Part shown: positions 1 through 13,100 of the stretch, piece after piece
Layout: each line of letters opens with the position of its first letter
How positions within the stretch are numbered: the stretch's first letter is position 1
NCBI RefSeq assembly: GCF_015706575.1
Contig: NW_024037052.1
Location: 1,984,001 to 2,048,000, forward strand
Length of the DNA stretch: 64,000 bases
DNA from: Patiria miniata
Taxonomy: Eukaryota > Echinodermata > Asteroidea > Valvatida > Asterinidae
Reading direction: 5' to 3'
The notes under the pieces: generated by a model
The model's input: only the letters and a program-made list of their open reading frames with translations
Told to the model about the DNA's origin: nothing
Database searches by the model: none
Program-made: the position numbers and the translations under genes

Positions 1-423
1 TCTCTGGAGTCTTAAAACTCGAGACATTTGGCACCAGTATTCCAAATGGCTATATTGCATTTTGGAAAGTAAGTCTTTGACTTCAACACCTACACATACA
101 AAACACAGGGGCCCCACGATACAATAAAACACTAAGAAAAAAAAACACATGAAATTAAACATGGAACGAACTCAACTCGGAAACCGCCAACAGCACCCTC
201 AGTAGAGAACATCCCGTCCCGGCCGTCGTCAGTACCTGCAACAAGAGAAAGGGAAGAAAAAAAAACTGCAAAGAGAAAAAGAAAACGGTGTTTGTGAGTC
301 TACATCCATTCTCAACTTAATTTCAACATCAATTCAAAGACTTTTCCTTCCAAAGGCCATAACGCCATTTTTCCTCACTTTTTGGGAAGAATTTTGCTTG
401 AGAGCCAGCTTTTCTACTGGCAG

Positions 424-495
424 TTAATCTCTGGAGTCTTAAAACTCGAGACATTTGGCACCAGTATTCCAAATGGCTATATTGCATTTTGGAAA
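424..495 (+). other. Exon-like 72-nt open segment of the 427-bp unit (representative copy)
   Basis: Seen: the segment follows cttttctactggcag and ends directly at aaa/gtaagt, a perfect GTAAGT donor-type hexamer. It is 72 nt, exactly 24 codons, and is open in the frame beginning TTA ATC TCT and ending TTT TGG AAA (peptide LISGVLKLET at its start, NGYIAFWK at its end). Splicing of consecutive copies would therefore keep frame. A second frame is also open, so openness alone is weak evidence. The upstream pyrimidine tract is broken by purines (gggaagaa, gagagcc), which weakens the acceptor. The same segment recurs in essentially all array 1 units. No protein family is recognised. This is a candidate only. 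Confidence 0.25.
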
Positions 496-549
496 GTAAG
501 TCTTTGACTTCAACACCTACACATACAAAACACAGGGGCCCCACGATAC

Positions 550-555
550 AATAAA
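550..555 (+). promoter_or_regulatory. AATAAA poly(A)-signal hexamer repeated in each 427-bp unit
   Basis: The canonical hexamer lies in acaataaaacac, 54 nt downstream of the GTAAGT site in the same unit (also at 123-128 and once per unit through the array). No clear GT-rich downstream element follows; the next bases are an A-tract. On sequence alone it may be incidental in an A-rich unit, but any plus-strand transcript across the array would meet it about every 427 nt. Confidence 0.35.
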
Positions 556-754
556 ACACTAAGAAAAAAAAACACATGAAATTAAACATGGAACGAACTC
601 AACTCGGAAACCGCCAACAGCACCCTCAGTAGAGAACATCCCGTCCCGGCCGTCGTCAGTACCTGCAACAAGAGAAAGGGAAGAAAAAAAACTGCAAAGA
701 GAAAAAGAAAACGGTGTTTGTGAGTCTACATCCATTCTCAACTTAATTTCAACA

Positions 755-1168
755 TCAATTCAAAGACTTTTCCTTCCAAAGGCCATAACGCCATTTTTCC
801 TCACTTTTTGGGAAGAATTTTGCTTGAGAGCCAGCTTTTCTACTGGCAGTTAATCTCTGGAGTCTTAAAACTCGAGACATTTGGCACCAGTATTCCAAAT
901 GGCTATATTGCATTTTGGAAAGTAAGTCTTTGACTTCAACACCTACACATACAAAACACAGGGGCCCCACGATACAATAAAACACTAAGAAAAAAAAAAC
1001 ACATGAAATTAAACATGGAACGAACTCAACTCGGAAACCGCCAACAGCACCCTCAGTAGAGAACATCCCGTCCCGGCCGTCGTCAGTACCTGCAACAAGA
1101 GAAAGGGAAGAAAAAAAACTGCAAAGAGAAAAAGAAAACGGTGTTTGTGAGTCTACATCCATTCTCAA
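755..1168 (-). other. Recurrent 137-codon minus-strand open frame, not called as a gene
   Basis: This is one of about two dozen array 1 copies in which the minus strand is open for 137 codons from MRMDVDSQTP to KEKSLN. It has a hydrophobic stretch near residues 57-76 encoded partly by the T-tract and a basic C-terminal third. In other copies a one-base change in the A-tract (plus strand) breaks it into pieces of about 60 and 86 codons. The 427-bp period is not a multiple of 3, so the frame cannot continue through the array. No domain is recognised. Dependence on homopolymer length, and the lack of any codon-position conservation among copies that I can see, make a functional protein unlikely. 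Confidence 0.15.
1094..1138 (-). promoter_or_regulatory. Paired 3'-splice-site-like pyrimidine tracts on the minus strand of the 427-bp unit
   Basis: The plus-strand purine stretch caacaagagaaaggg, A-tract, ctgcaaagagaaaaag reads on the minus strand as two successive pyrimidine tracts, one ending ctctttgcag and the next ctcttgttgcag/gtactg. A third pyrimidine-AG (ttttttttcttag) lies about 110 nt further on the minus strand. The resemblance to vertebrate-type acceptors is good, but no strong matching donor on the minus strand was found apart from aaaaa/gtgagg about 300 nt downstream. They recur in every unit. Function is unproven. Confidence 0.25.
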
Positions 1169-4100
1169 CTTAATTTCAACATCAATTCAAAGACTTTTCC
1201 TTCCAAAGGCCATAACGCCATTTTTCCTCACTTTTTGGGAAGAATTTTGCTTGAGAGCCAGCTTTTCTACTGGCAGTTAATCTCTGGAGTCTTAAAACTC
1301 GAGACATTTGGCACCAGTATTCCAAATGGCTATATTGCATTTTGGAAAGTAAGTCTTTGACTTCAACACCTACACATACAAAACACAGGGGCCCCACGAT
1401 ACAATAAAACACTAAGAAAAAAAAACACATGAAATTAAACATGGAACGAACTCAACTCGGAAACCGCCAACAGCACCCTCAGTAGAGAACATCCCGTCCC
1501 GGCCGTCGTCAGTACCTGCAACAAGAGAAAGGGAAGAAAAAAACTGCAAAGAGAAAAGAAAACGGTGTTTGTGAGTCTACATCCATTCTCAACTTAATTT
1601 CAACATCAATTCAAAGACTTTTCCTTCCAAAGGCCATAACGCCATTTTTCCTCACTTTTTGGGAAGAATTTTGCTTGAGAGCCAGCTTTTCTACTGGCAG
1701 TTAATCTCTGGAGTCTTAAAACTCGAGACATTTGGCACCAGTATTCCAAATGGCTATATTGCATTTTGGAAAGTAAGTCTTTGACTTCAACACCTACACA
1801 TACAAAACACAGGGGCCCCACGATACAATAAAACACTAAGAAAAAAAAAAACACATGAAATTAAACATGGAACGAACTCAACTCGGAAACCGCCAACAGC
1901 ACCCTCAGTAGAGAACATCCCGTCCCGGCCGTCGTCAGTACCTGCAACAAGAGAAAGGGAAGAAAAAAAACTGCAAAGAGAAAAAGAAAACGGTGTTTGT
2001 AGTCTACATCCATTCTCAACTTAATTTCAACATCAATTCAAAGACTTTTCCTTCCAAAGGCCATAACGCCATTTTTCCTCACTTTTTGGGAAGAATTTTG
2101 CTTGAGAGCCAGCTTTTCTACTGGCAGTTAATCTCTGGAGTCTTAAAACTCGAGACATTTGGCACCAGTATTCCAAATGGCTATATTGCATTTTGGAAAG
2201 TAAGTCTTTGACTTCAACACCTACACATACAAAACACAGGGGCCCCACGATACAATAAAACACTAAGAAAAAAAAACACATGAAATTAAACATGGAACGA
2301 ACTCAACTCGGAAACCGCCAACAGCACCCTCAGTAGAGAACATCCCGTCCCGGCCGTCGTCAGTACCTGCAACAAGAGAAAGGAAGAAAAAAAAAACTGC
2401 AAAGAGAAAAAGAAAACGGTGTTTGTGAGTCTACATCCATTCTCAACTTAATTTCAACATCAATTCAAAGACTTTTCCTTCCAAAGGCCATAACGCCATT
2501 TTTCCTCACTTTTTGGGAAGAATTTTGCTTGAGAGCCAGCTTTTCTACTGGCAGTTAATCTCTGGAGTCTTAAAACTCGAGACATTTGGCACCAGTATTC
2601 CAAATGGCTATATTGCATTTTGGAAAGTAAGTCTTTGACTTCAACACCTACACATACAAAACACAGGGGCCCCACGATACAATAAAACACTAAGAAAAAA
2701 AAACACATGAAATTAAACATGGAACGAACTCAACTCGGAAACCGCCAACAGCACCCTCAGTAGAGAACATCCCGTCCCGGCCGTCGTCAGTACCTGCAAC
2801 AAGAGAAAGGGAAGAAAAAAAAACTGCAAAGAGAAAAAGAAAACGGTGTTTGTGAGTCTACATCCATTCTCAACTTAATTTCAACATCAATTCAAAGACT
2901 TTTCCTTCCAAAGGCCATAACGCCATTTTTCCTCACTTTTTGGGAAGAATTTTGCTTGAGAGCCAGCTTTTCTACTGGCAGTTAATCTCTGGAGTCTTAA
3001 AACTCGAGACATTTGGCACCAGTATTCCAAATGGCTATATTGCATTTTGGAAAGTAAGTCTTTGACTTCAACACCTACACATACAAAACACAGGGGCCCC
3101 ACGATACAATAAAACACTAAGAAAAAAAAACACATGAAATTAAACATGGAACGAACTCAACTCGGAAACCGCCAACAGCACCCTCAGTAGAGAACATCCC
3201 GTCCCGGCCGTCGTCAGTACCTGCAACAAGAGAAAGGGAAGAAAAAAAACTGCAAAGAGAAAAAGAAAACGGTGTTTGTGAGTCTACATCCATTCTCAAC
3301 TTAATTTCAACATCAATTCAAAGACTTTTCCTTCCAAAGGCCATAACGCCATTTTTCCTCACTTTTTGGAAGAATTTTGCTTGAGAGCCAGCTTTTCTAC
3401 TGGCAGTTAATCTCTGGAGTCTTAAAACTCGAGACATTTGGCACCAGTATTCCAAATGGCTATATTGCATTTTGGAAAGTAAGTCTTTGACTTCAACACC
3501 TACACATACAAAACACAGGGGCCCCACGATACAATAAAACACTAAGAAAAAAAAACACATGAAATTAAACATGGAACGAACTCAACTCGGAAACCGCCAA
3601 CAGCACCCTCAGTAGAGAACATCCCGTCCCGGCCGTCGTCAGTACCTGCAACAAGAGAAAGGGAAGAAAAAAAACTGCAAAGAGAAAAGAAAACGGTGTT
3701 TGTGAGTCTACATCCATTCTCAACTTAATTTCAACATCAATTCAAAGACTTTTCCTTCCAAAGGCCATAACGCCATTTTTCCTCACTTTTTGGGAAGAAT
3801 TTTGCTTGAGAGCCAGCTTTTCTACTGGCAGTTAATCTCTGGAGTCTTAAAACTCGAGACATTTGGCACCAGTATTAATGGCTATATTGCATTTTGGAAA
3901 GTAAGTCTTTGACTTCAACACCTACACATACAAAACACAGGGGCCCCACGATACAATAAAACACTAAGAAAAAAAAACACATGAAATTAAACATGGAACG
4001 AACTCAACTCGGAAACCGCCAACAGCACCCTCAGTAGAGAACATCCCGTCCCGGCCGTCGTCAGTACCTGCAACAAGAGAAAGGGAAGAAAAAAAACTGC

Positions 4101-7100
4101 AAAGAGAAAAAGAAAACGGTGTTTGTGAGTCTACATCCATTCTCAACTTAATTTCAACATCAATTCAAAGACTTTTCCTTCCAAAGGCCATAACGCCATT
4201 TTTCCTCACTTTTTGGGAAGAATTTTGCTTGAGAGCCAGCTTTTCTACTGGCAGTTAATCTCTGGAGTCTTAAAACTCGAGACATTTGGCACCAGTATTC
4301 CAAATGGCTATATTGCATTTTGGAAAGTAAGTCTTTGACTTCAACACCTACACATACAAAACACAGGGGCCCCACGATACAATAAAACACTAAGAAAAAA
4401 AAAACACATGAAATTAAACATGGAACGAACTCAACTCGGAAACCGCCAACAGCACCCTCAGTAGAGAACATCCCGTCCCGGCCGTCGTCAGTACCTGCAA
4501 CAAGAGAAAGGGAAGAAAAAAAACTGCAAAGAGAAAAAGAAAACGGTGTTTGTGAGTCTACATCCATTCTCAACTTAATTTCAACATCAATTCAAAGACT
4601 TTTCCTTCCAAAGGCCATAACGCCATTTTTCCCCACTTTTTGGGAAGAATTTTGCTTGAGAGCCAGCTTTTCTACTGGCAGTTAATCTCTGGAGTCTTAA
4701 AACTCGAGACATTTGGCACCAGTATTCCAAATGGCTATATTGCATTTTGGAAAGTAAGTCTTTGACTTCAACACCTACACATACAAAACACAGGGGCCCC
4801 ACGATACAATAAAACACTAAGAAAAAAAAACACATGAAATTAAACATGGAACGAACTCAACTCGGAAACCGCCAACAGCACCCTCAGTAGAGAACATCCC
4901 GTCCGGCCGTCGTCAGTACCTGCAACAAGAGAAAGGGAAGAAAAAAACTGCAAAGAGAAAAGAAAACGGTGTTTGTGAGTCTACATCCATTCTCAACTTA
5001 ATTTCAACATCAATTCAAAGACTTTTCCTTCCAAAGGCCATAACGCCATTTTTCCCACTTTTTGGGAAGAATTTTGCTTGAGAGCCAGCTTTTCTACTGG
5101 CAGTTAATCTCTGGAGTCTTAAAACTCGAGACATTTGGCACCAGTATTCCAAATGGCTATATTGCATTTTGGAAAGTAAGTCTTTGACTTCAACACCTAC
5201 ACATACAAAACACAGGGGCCCCACGATACAATAAAACACTAAGAAAAAAAAACACATGAAATTAAACATGGAACGAACTCAACTCGGAAACCGCCAACAG
5301 CACCCTCAGTAGAGAACATCCCGTCCCGGCCGTCGTCAGTACCTGCAACAAGAGAAAGGGAAGAAAAAAAACTGCAAAGAGAAAAAGAAAACGGTGTTTG
5401 TGAGTCTACATCCATTCTCAACTTAATTTCAACATCAATTCAAAGACTTTTCCTTCCAAAGGCCATAACGCCATTTTTCCTCACTTTTGGGAAGAATTTT
5501 GCTTGAGAGCCAGCTTTTCTACTGGCAGTTAATCTCTGGAGTCTTAAAACTCGAGACATTTGGCACCAGTATTCCAAATGGCTATATTGCATTTTGGAAA
5601 GTAAGTCTTTGACTTCAACACCTACACATACAAAACACAGGGGCCCCACGATACAATAAAACACTAAGAAAAAAAAACACATGAAATTAAACATGGAACG
5701 AACTCAACTCGGAAACCGCCAACAGCACCCTCAGTAGAGAACATCCCGTCCCGGCCGTCGTCAGTACCTGCAACAAGAGAAAGGGAAGAAAAAAAACTGC
5801 AAAGAGAAAAAGAAAACGGTGTTTGTGAGTCTACATCCATTCTCAACTTAATTTCAACATCAATTCAAAGACTTTTCCTTCCAAAGGCCATAACGCCATT
5901 TTTCCTCACTTTTTGGGAAGAATTTTGCTTGAGAGCCAGCTTTTCTACTGGCAGTTAATCTCTGGAGTCTTAAAACTCGAGACATTTGGCACCAGTATTC
6001 CAAATGGCTATATTGCATTTTGGAAAGTAAGTCTTTGACTTCAACACCTACACATACAAAACACAGGGGCCCCACGATACAATAAAACACTAAGAAAAAA
6101 AACACATGAAATTAAACATGGAACGAACTCAACTCGGAAACCGCCAACAGCACCCTCAGTAGAGAACATCCCGTCCCGGCCGTCGTCAGTACCTGCAACA
6201 AGAGAAAGGGAAGAAAAAAAACTGCAAAGAGAAAAAGAAAACGGTGTTTGTGAGTCTACATCCATTCTCAACTTAATTTCAACATCAATTCAAAGACTTT
6301 TCCTTCCAAAGGCCATAACGCCATTTTTCCTCACTTTTTGGGAAGAATTTTGCTTGTTGAGAGCCAGCTTTTCTACTGGCAGTTAATCTCTGGAGTCTTA
6401 AAACTCGAGACATTTGGCACCAGTATTCCAAATGGCTATATTGCATTTTGGAAAGTAAGTCTTTGACTTCAACACCTACACATACAAAACACAGGGGCCC
6501 CACGATACAATAAAACACTAAGAAAAAAAAACACATGAAATTAAACATGGAACGAACTCAACTCGGAAACCGCCAACAGCACCCTCAGTAGAGAACATCC
6601 CGTCCCGGCCGTCGTCAGTACCTGCAACAAGAGAAAGGGAAGAAAAAAAACTGCAAAGAGAAAAAGAAAACGGTGTTTGTGAGTCTACATCCATTCTCAA
6701 CTTAATTTCAACATCAATTCAAAGACTTTTCCTTCCAAAGGCCATAACGCCATTTTTCCTCACTTTTTGGAAGAATTTTGCTTGAGAGCCAGCTTTTCTA
6801 CTGGCAGTTAATCTCTGGAGTCTTAAAACTCGAGACATTTGGCACCAGTATTCCAAATGGCTATATTGCATTTTGGAAAGTAAGTCTTTGACTTCAACAC
6901 CTACACATACAAAACACAGGGGCCCACGATACAATAAAACACTAAGAAAAAAAACACATGAAATTAAACATGGAACGAACTCAACTCGGAAACCGCCAAC
7001 AGCACCCTCAGTAGAGAACATCCCTCCCGGCCGTCGTCAGTACCTGCAACAAGAGAAAGGGAAGAAAAAAAACTGCAAAGAGAAAAAGAAAACGGTGTTT

Positions 7101-10100
7101 GTGAGTCTACATCCATTCTCAACTTAATTTCAACATCAATTCAAAGACTTTTCCTTCCAAAGGCCATAACGCCATTTTTCCTCACTTTTTGGGAAGAATT
7201 TTGCTTGAGAGCCAGCTTTTCTACTGGCAGTTAATCTCTGGAGTCTTAAAACTCGAGACATTTGGCACCAGTATTCCAAATGGCTATATTGCATTTTGGA
7301 AAGTAAGTCTTTGACTTCAACACCTACACATACAAAACACAGGGGCCCCACGATACAATAAAACACTAAGAAAAAAAAACACATGAAATTAAACATGGAA
7401 CGAACTCAACTCGGAAACCGCCAACAGCACCCTCAGTAGAGAACATCCCGTCCCGGCCGTCGTCAGTACCTGCAACAAGAGAAAGGGAAGAAAAAAAACT
7501 GCAAAGAGAAAAAGAAAACGGTGTTTGTGAGTCTACATCCATTCTCAACTTAATTTCAACATCAATTCAAAGACTTTTCCTTCCAAAGGCCATAACGCCA
7601 TTTTTCCTCACTTTTTGGGAAGAATTTTGCTTGAGAGCCAGCTTTTCTACTGGCAGTTAATCTCTGGAGTCTTAAAACTCGAGACATTTGGCACCAGTAT
7701 TCCAAATGGCTATATTGCATTTTGGAAAGTAAGTCTTTGACTTCAACACCTACACATACAAAACACAGGGGCCCCACGATACAATAAAACACTAAGAAAA
7801 AAAACACATGAAATTAAACATGGAACGAACTCAACTCGGAAACCGCCAACAGCACCCTCAGTAGAGAACATCCCGTCCCGGCCGTCGTCAGTACCTGCAA
7901 CAAGAGAAAGGGAAGAAAAAAAACTGCAAAGAGAAAAAGAAAACGGTGTTTGTGAGTCTACATCCATTCTCAACTTAATTTCAACATCAATTCAAAGACT
8001 TTTCCTTCCAAAGGCCATAACGCCATTTTTCCTCACTTTTTGGGAAGAATTTTGCTTGAGAGCCAGCTTTTCTACTGGCAGTTAATCTCTGGAGTCTTAA
8101 AACTCGAGACATTTGGCACCAGTATTCCAAATGGCTATATTGCATTTTGGAAAGTAAGTCTTTGACTTCAACACCTACACATACAAAACACAGGGGCCCC
8201 ACGATACAATAAAACACTAAGAAAAAAAAAACACATGAAATTAAACATGGAACGAACTCAACTCGGAAACCGCCAACAGCACCCTCAGTAGAGAACATCC
8301 CGTCCCGGCCGTCGTCAGTACCTGCAACAAGAGAAAGGGAAGAAAAAAAACTGCAAAGAGAAAGAAAAACGGTGTTTGTGAGTCTACATCCATTCTCAAC
8401 TTAATTTCAACATCAATTCAAAGACTTTTCCTTCCAAAGGCCATAACGCCATTTTTCCTCACTTTTTGGGAAGAATTTTGCTTGAGAGCCAGCTTTTCTA
8501 CTGGCAGTTAATCTCTGGAGTCTTAAAACTCGAGACATTTGGCACCAGTATTCCAAATGGCTATATTGCATTTTGGAAAGTAAGTCTTTGACTTCAACAC
8601 CTACACATACAAAACACAGGGGCCCCACGATACAATAAAACACTAAGAAAAAAAAAAACACATGAAATTAAACATGGAACGAACTCAACTCGGAAACCGC
8701 CAACAGCACCCTCAGTAGAGAACATCCCGTCCCGGCCGTCGTCAGTACCTGCAACAAGAGAAAGGGAAGAAAAAAAACTGCAAAGAGAAAAAGAAAACGG
8801 TGTTTGTGAGTCTACATCCATTCTCAACTTAATTTCAACATCAATTCAAAGACTTTTCCTTCCAAAGGCCATAACGCCATTTTTCCTCACTTTTTGGGAA
8901 GAATTTTGCTTGAGAGCCAGCTTTTCTACTGGCAGTTAATCTCTGGAGTCTTAAAACTCGAGACATTTGGCACCAGTATTCCAAATGGCTATATTGCATT
9001 TTGGAAAGTAAGTCTTTGACTTCAACACCTACACATACAAAACACAGGGGCCCCACGATACAATAAAACACTAAGAAAAAAAAACACATGAAATTAAACA
9101 TGGAACGAACTCAACTCGGAAACCGCCAACAGCACCCTCAGTAGAGAACATCCCGTCCCGGCCGTCGTCAGTACCTGCAACAAGAGAAAGGGAAGAAAAA
9201 AAACTGCAAAGAGAAAAAGAAAACGGTGTTTGTGAGTCTACATCCATTCTCAACTTAATTTCAACATCAATTCAAAGACTTTTCCTTCCAAAGGCCATAA
9301 CGCCATTTTTCCTCACTTTTTGGGAAGAATTTTGCTTGAGAGCCAGCTTTTCTACTGGCAGTTAATCTCTGGAGTCTTAAAACTCGAGACATTTGGCACC
9401 AGTATTCCAAATGGCTATATTGCATTTTGGAAAGTAAGTCTTTGACTTCAACACCTACACATACAAAACACAGGGGCCCCACGATACAATAAAACACTAA
9501 GAAAAAAAAAACACATGAAATTAAACATGGAACGAACTCAACTCGGAAACCGCCAACAGCACCCTCAGTAGAGAACATCCCGTCCCGGCCGTCGTCAGTA
9601 CCTGCAACAAGAGAAAGGGAAGAAAAAAAACTGCAAAGAGAAAAAGAAAACGGTGTTTGTGAGTCTACATCCATTCTCAACTTAATTTCAACATCAATTC
9701 AAAGACTTTTCCTTCCAAAGGCCATAACGCCATTTTTCCTCACTTTTGGGAAGAATTTTGCTTGAGAGCCAGCTTTTCTACTGGCAGTTAATCTCTGGAG
9801 TCTTAAAACTCGAGACATTTGGCACCAGTATTCCAAATGGCTATATTGCATTTTGGAAAGTAAGTCTTTGACTTCAACACCTACACATACAAAACACAGG
9901 GGCCCCACGATACAATAAAACACTAAGAAAAAAAAAACACATGAAATTAAACATGGAACGAACTCAACTCGGAAACCGCCAACAGCACCCTCAGTAGAGA
10001 ACATCCCGTCCCGGCCGTCGTCAGTACCTGCAACAAGAGAAAGGGAAGAAAAAAACTGCAAAGAGAAAAAGAAAACGGTGTTTGTGAGTCTACATCCATT

Positions 10101-13100
10101 CTCAACTTAATTTCAACATCAATTCAAAGACTTTTCCTTCCAAAGGCCATAACGCCATTTTTCCTCACTTTTTGGGAAGAATTTTGCTTGAGAGCCAGCT
10201 TTTCTACTGGCAGTTAATCTCTGGAGTCTTAAAACTCGAGACATTTGGCACCAGTATTCCAAATGGCTATATTGCATTTTGGAAAGTAAGTCTTTGACTT
10301 CAACACCTACACATACAAAACACAGGGGCCCCACGATACAATAAAACACTAAGAAAAAAAAACACATGAAATTAAACATGGAACGAACTCAACTCGGAAA
10401 CCGCCAACAGCACCCTCAGTAGAGAACATCCCGTCCCGGCCGTCGTCAGTACCTGCAACAAGAGAAAGGGAAGAAAAAAAACTGCAAAGAGAAAAAGAAA
10501 ACGGTGTTTGTGAGTCTACATCCATTCTCAACTTAATTTCAACATCAATTCAAAGACTTTTCCTTCCAAAGGCCATAACGCCATTTTTCCTCACTTTTTG
10601 GGAAGAATTTTGCTTGAGAGCCAGCTTTTCTACTGGCAGTTAATCTCTGGAGTCTTAAAACTCGAGACATTTGGCACCAGTATTCCAAATGGCTATATTG
10701 CATTTTGGAAAGTAAGTCTTTGACTTCAACACCTACACATACAAAACACAGGGGCCCCACGATACAATAAAACACTAAGAAAAAAAAAAACACATGAAAT
10801 TAAACATGGAACGAACTCAACTCGGAAACCGCCAACAGCACCCTCAGTAGAGAACATCCCGTCCCGGCCGTCGTCAGTACCTGCAACAAGAGAAAGGGAA
10901 GAAAAAAAACTGCAAAGAGAAAAAGAAAACGGTGTTTGTGAGTCTACATCCATTCTCAACTTAATTTCAACATCAATTCAAAGACTTTTCCTTCCAAAGG
11001 CCATAACGCCATTTTTCCTCACTTTTTGGGAAGAATTTTGCTTGAGAGCCAGCTTTTCTACTGGCAGTTAATCTCTGGAGTCTTAAAACTCGAGACATTT
11101 GGCACCAGTATTCCAAATGGCTATATTGCATTTTGGAAAGTAAGTCTTTGACTTCAACACCTACACATACAAAACACAGGGGCCCCACGATACAATAAAA
11201 CACTAAGAAAAAAAAACACATGAAATTAAACATGGAACGAACTCAACTCGGAAACCGCCAACAGCACCCTCAGTAGAGAACATCCCGTCCCGGCCGTCGT
11301 CAGTACCTGCAACAAGAGAAAGGGAAGAAAAAAACTGCAAAGAGAAAAAGAAAACGGTGTTTGTGAGTCTACATCCATTCTCAACTTAATTTCAACATCA
11401 ATTCAAAGACTTTTCCTTCCAAAGGCCATAACGCCATTTTTCCTCACTTTTTGGGAAGAATTTTGCTTGAGAGCCAGCTTTTCTACTGGCAGTTAATCTC
11501 TGGAGTCTTAAAACTCGAGACATTTGGCACCAGTATTCCAAATGGCTATATTGCATTTTGGAAAGTAAGTCTTTGACTTCAACACCTACACATACAAAAC
11601 ACAGGGGCCCCACGATACAATAAAACACTAAGAAAAAAAAACACATGAAATTAAACATGGAACGAACTCAACTCGGAAACCGCCAACAGCACCCTCAGTA
11701 GAGAACATCCCGTCCCGGCCGTCGTCAGTACCTGCAACAAGAGAAAGGGAAGAAAAAAAACTGCAAAGAGAAAAAGAAAACGGTGTTTGTGAGTCTACAT
11801 CCATTCTCAACTTAATTTCAACATCAATTCAAAGACTTTTCCTTCCAAAGGCCATAACGCCATTTTTCCTCACTTTTTGGGAAGAATTTTGCTTGAGAGC
11901 CAGCTTTTCTACTGGCAGTTAATCTCTGGAGTCTTAAAACTCGAGACATTTGGCACCAGTATTCCAAATGGCTATATTGCATTTTGGAAAGTAAGTCTTT
12001 GACTTCAACACCTACACATACAAAACACAGGGGCCCCACGATACAATAAAACACTAAGAAAAAAAAAACACATGAAATTAAACATGGAACGAACTCAACT
12101 CGGAAACCGCCAACAGCACCCTCAGTAGAGAACATCCCGTCCCGGCCGTCGTCAGTACCTGCAACAAGAGAAAGGGAAGAAAAAAAACTGCAAAGAGAAA
12201 AAGAAAACGGTGTTTGTGAGTCTACATCCATTCTCAACTTAATTTCAACATCAATTCAAAGACTTTTCCTTCCAAAGGCCATAACGCCATTTTTCCTCAC
12301 TTTTTGGGAAGAATTTTGCTTGAGAGCCAGCTTTTCTACTGGCAGTTAATCTCTGGAGTCTTAAAACTCGAGACATTTGGCACCAGTATTCCAAATGGCT
12401 ATATTGCATTTTGGAAAGTAAGTCTTTGACTTCAACACCTACACATACAAAACACAGGGGCCCCACGATACAATAAAACACTAAGAAAAAAAAAACACAT
12501 GAAATTAAACATGGAACGAACTCAACTCGGAAACCGCCAACAGCACCCTCAGTAGAGAACATCCCGTCCCGGCCGTCGTCAGTACCTGCAACAAGAGAAA
12601 GGGAAGAAAAAAAACTGCAAAGAGAAAAAGAAAACGGTGTTTGTGAGTCTACATCCATTCTCAACTTAATTTCAACATCAATTCAAAGACTTTTCCTTCC
12701 AAAGGCCATAACGCCATTTTTCCTCACTTTTTGGGAAGAATTTTGCTTGAGAGCCAGCTTTTCTACTGGCAGTTAATCTCTGGAGTCTTAAAACTCGAGA
12801 CATTTGGCACCAGTATTCCAAATGGCTATATTGCATTTTGGAAAGTAAGTCTTTGACTTCAACACCTACACATACAAAACACAGGGGCCCCACGATACAA
12901 TAAAACACTAAGAAAAAAAAACACATGAAATTAAACATGGAACGAACTCAACTCGGAAACCGCCAACAGCACCCTCAGTAGAGAACATCCCGTCCCGGCC
13001 GTCGTCAGTACCTGCAACAAGAGAAAGGGAAGAAAAAAAACTGCAAAGAGAAAAAGAAAACGGTGTTTGTGAGTCTACATCCATTCTCAACTTAATTTCA

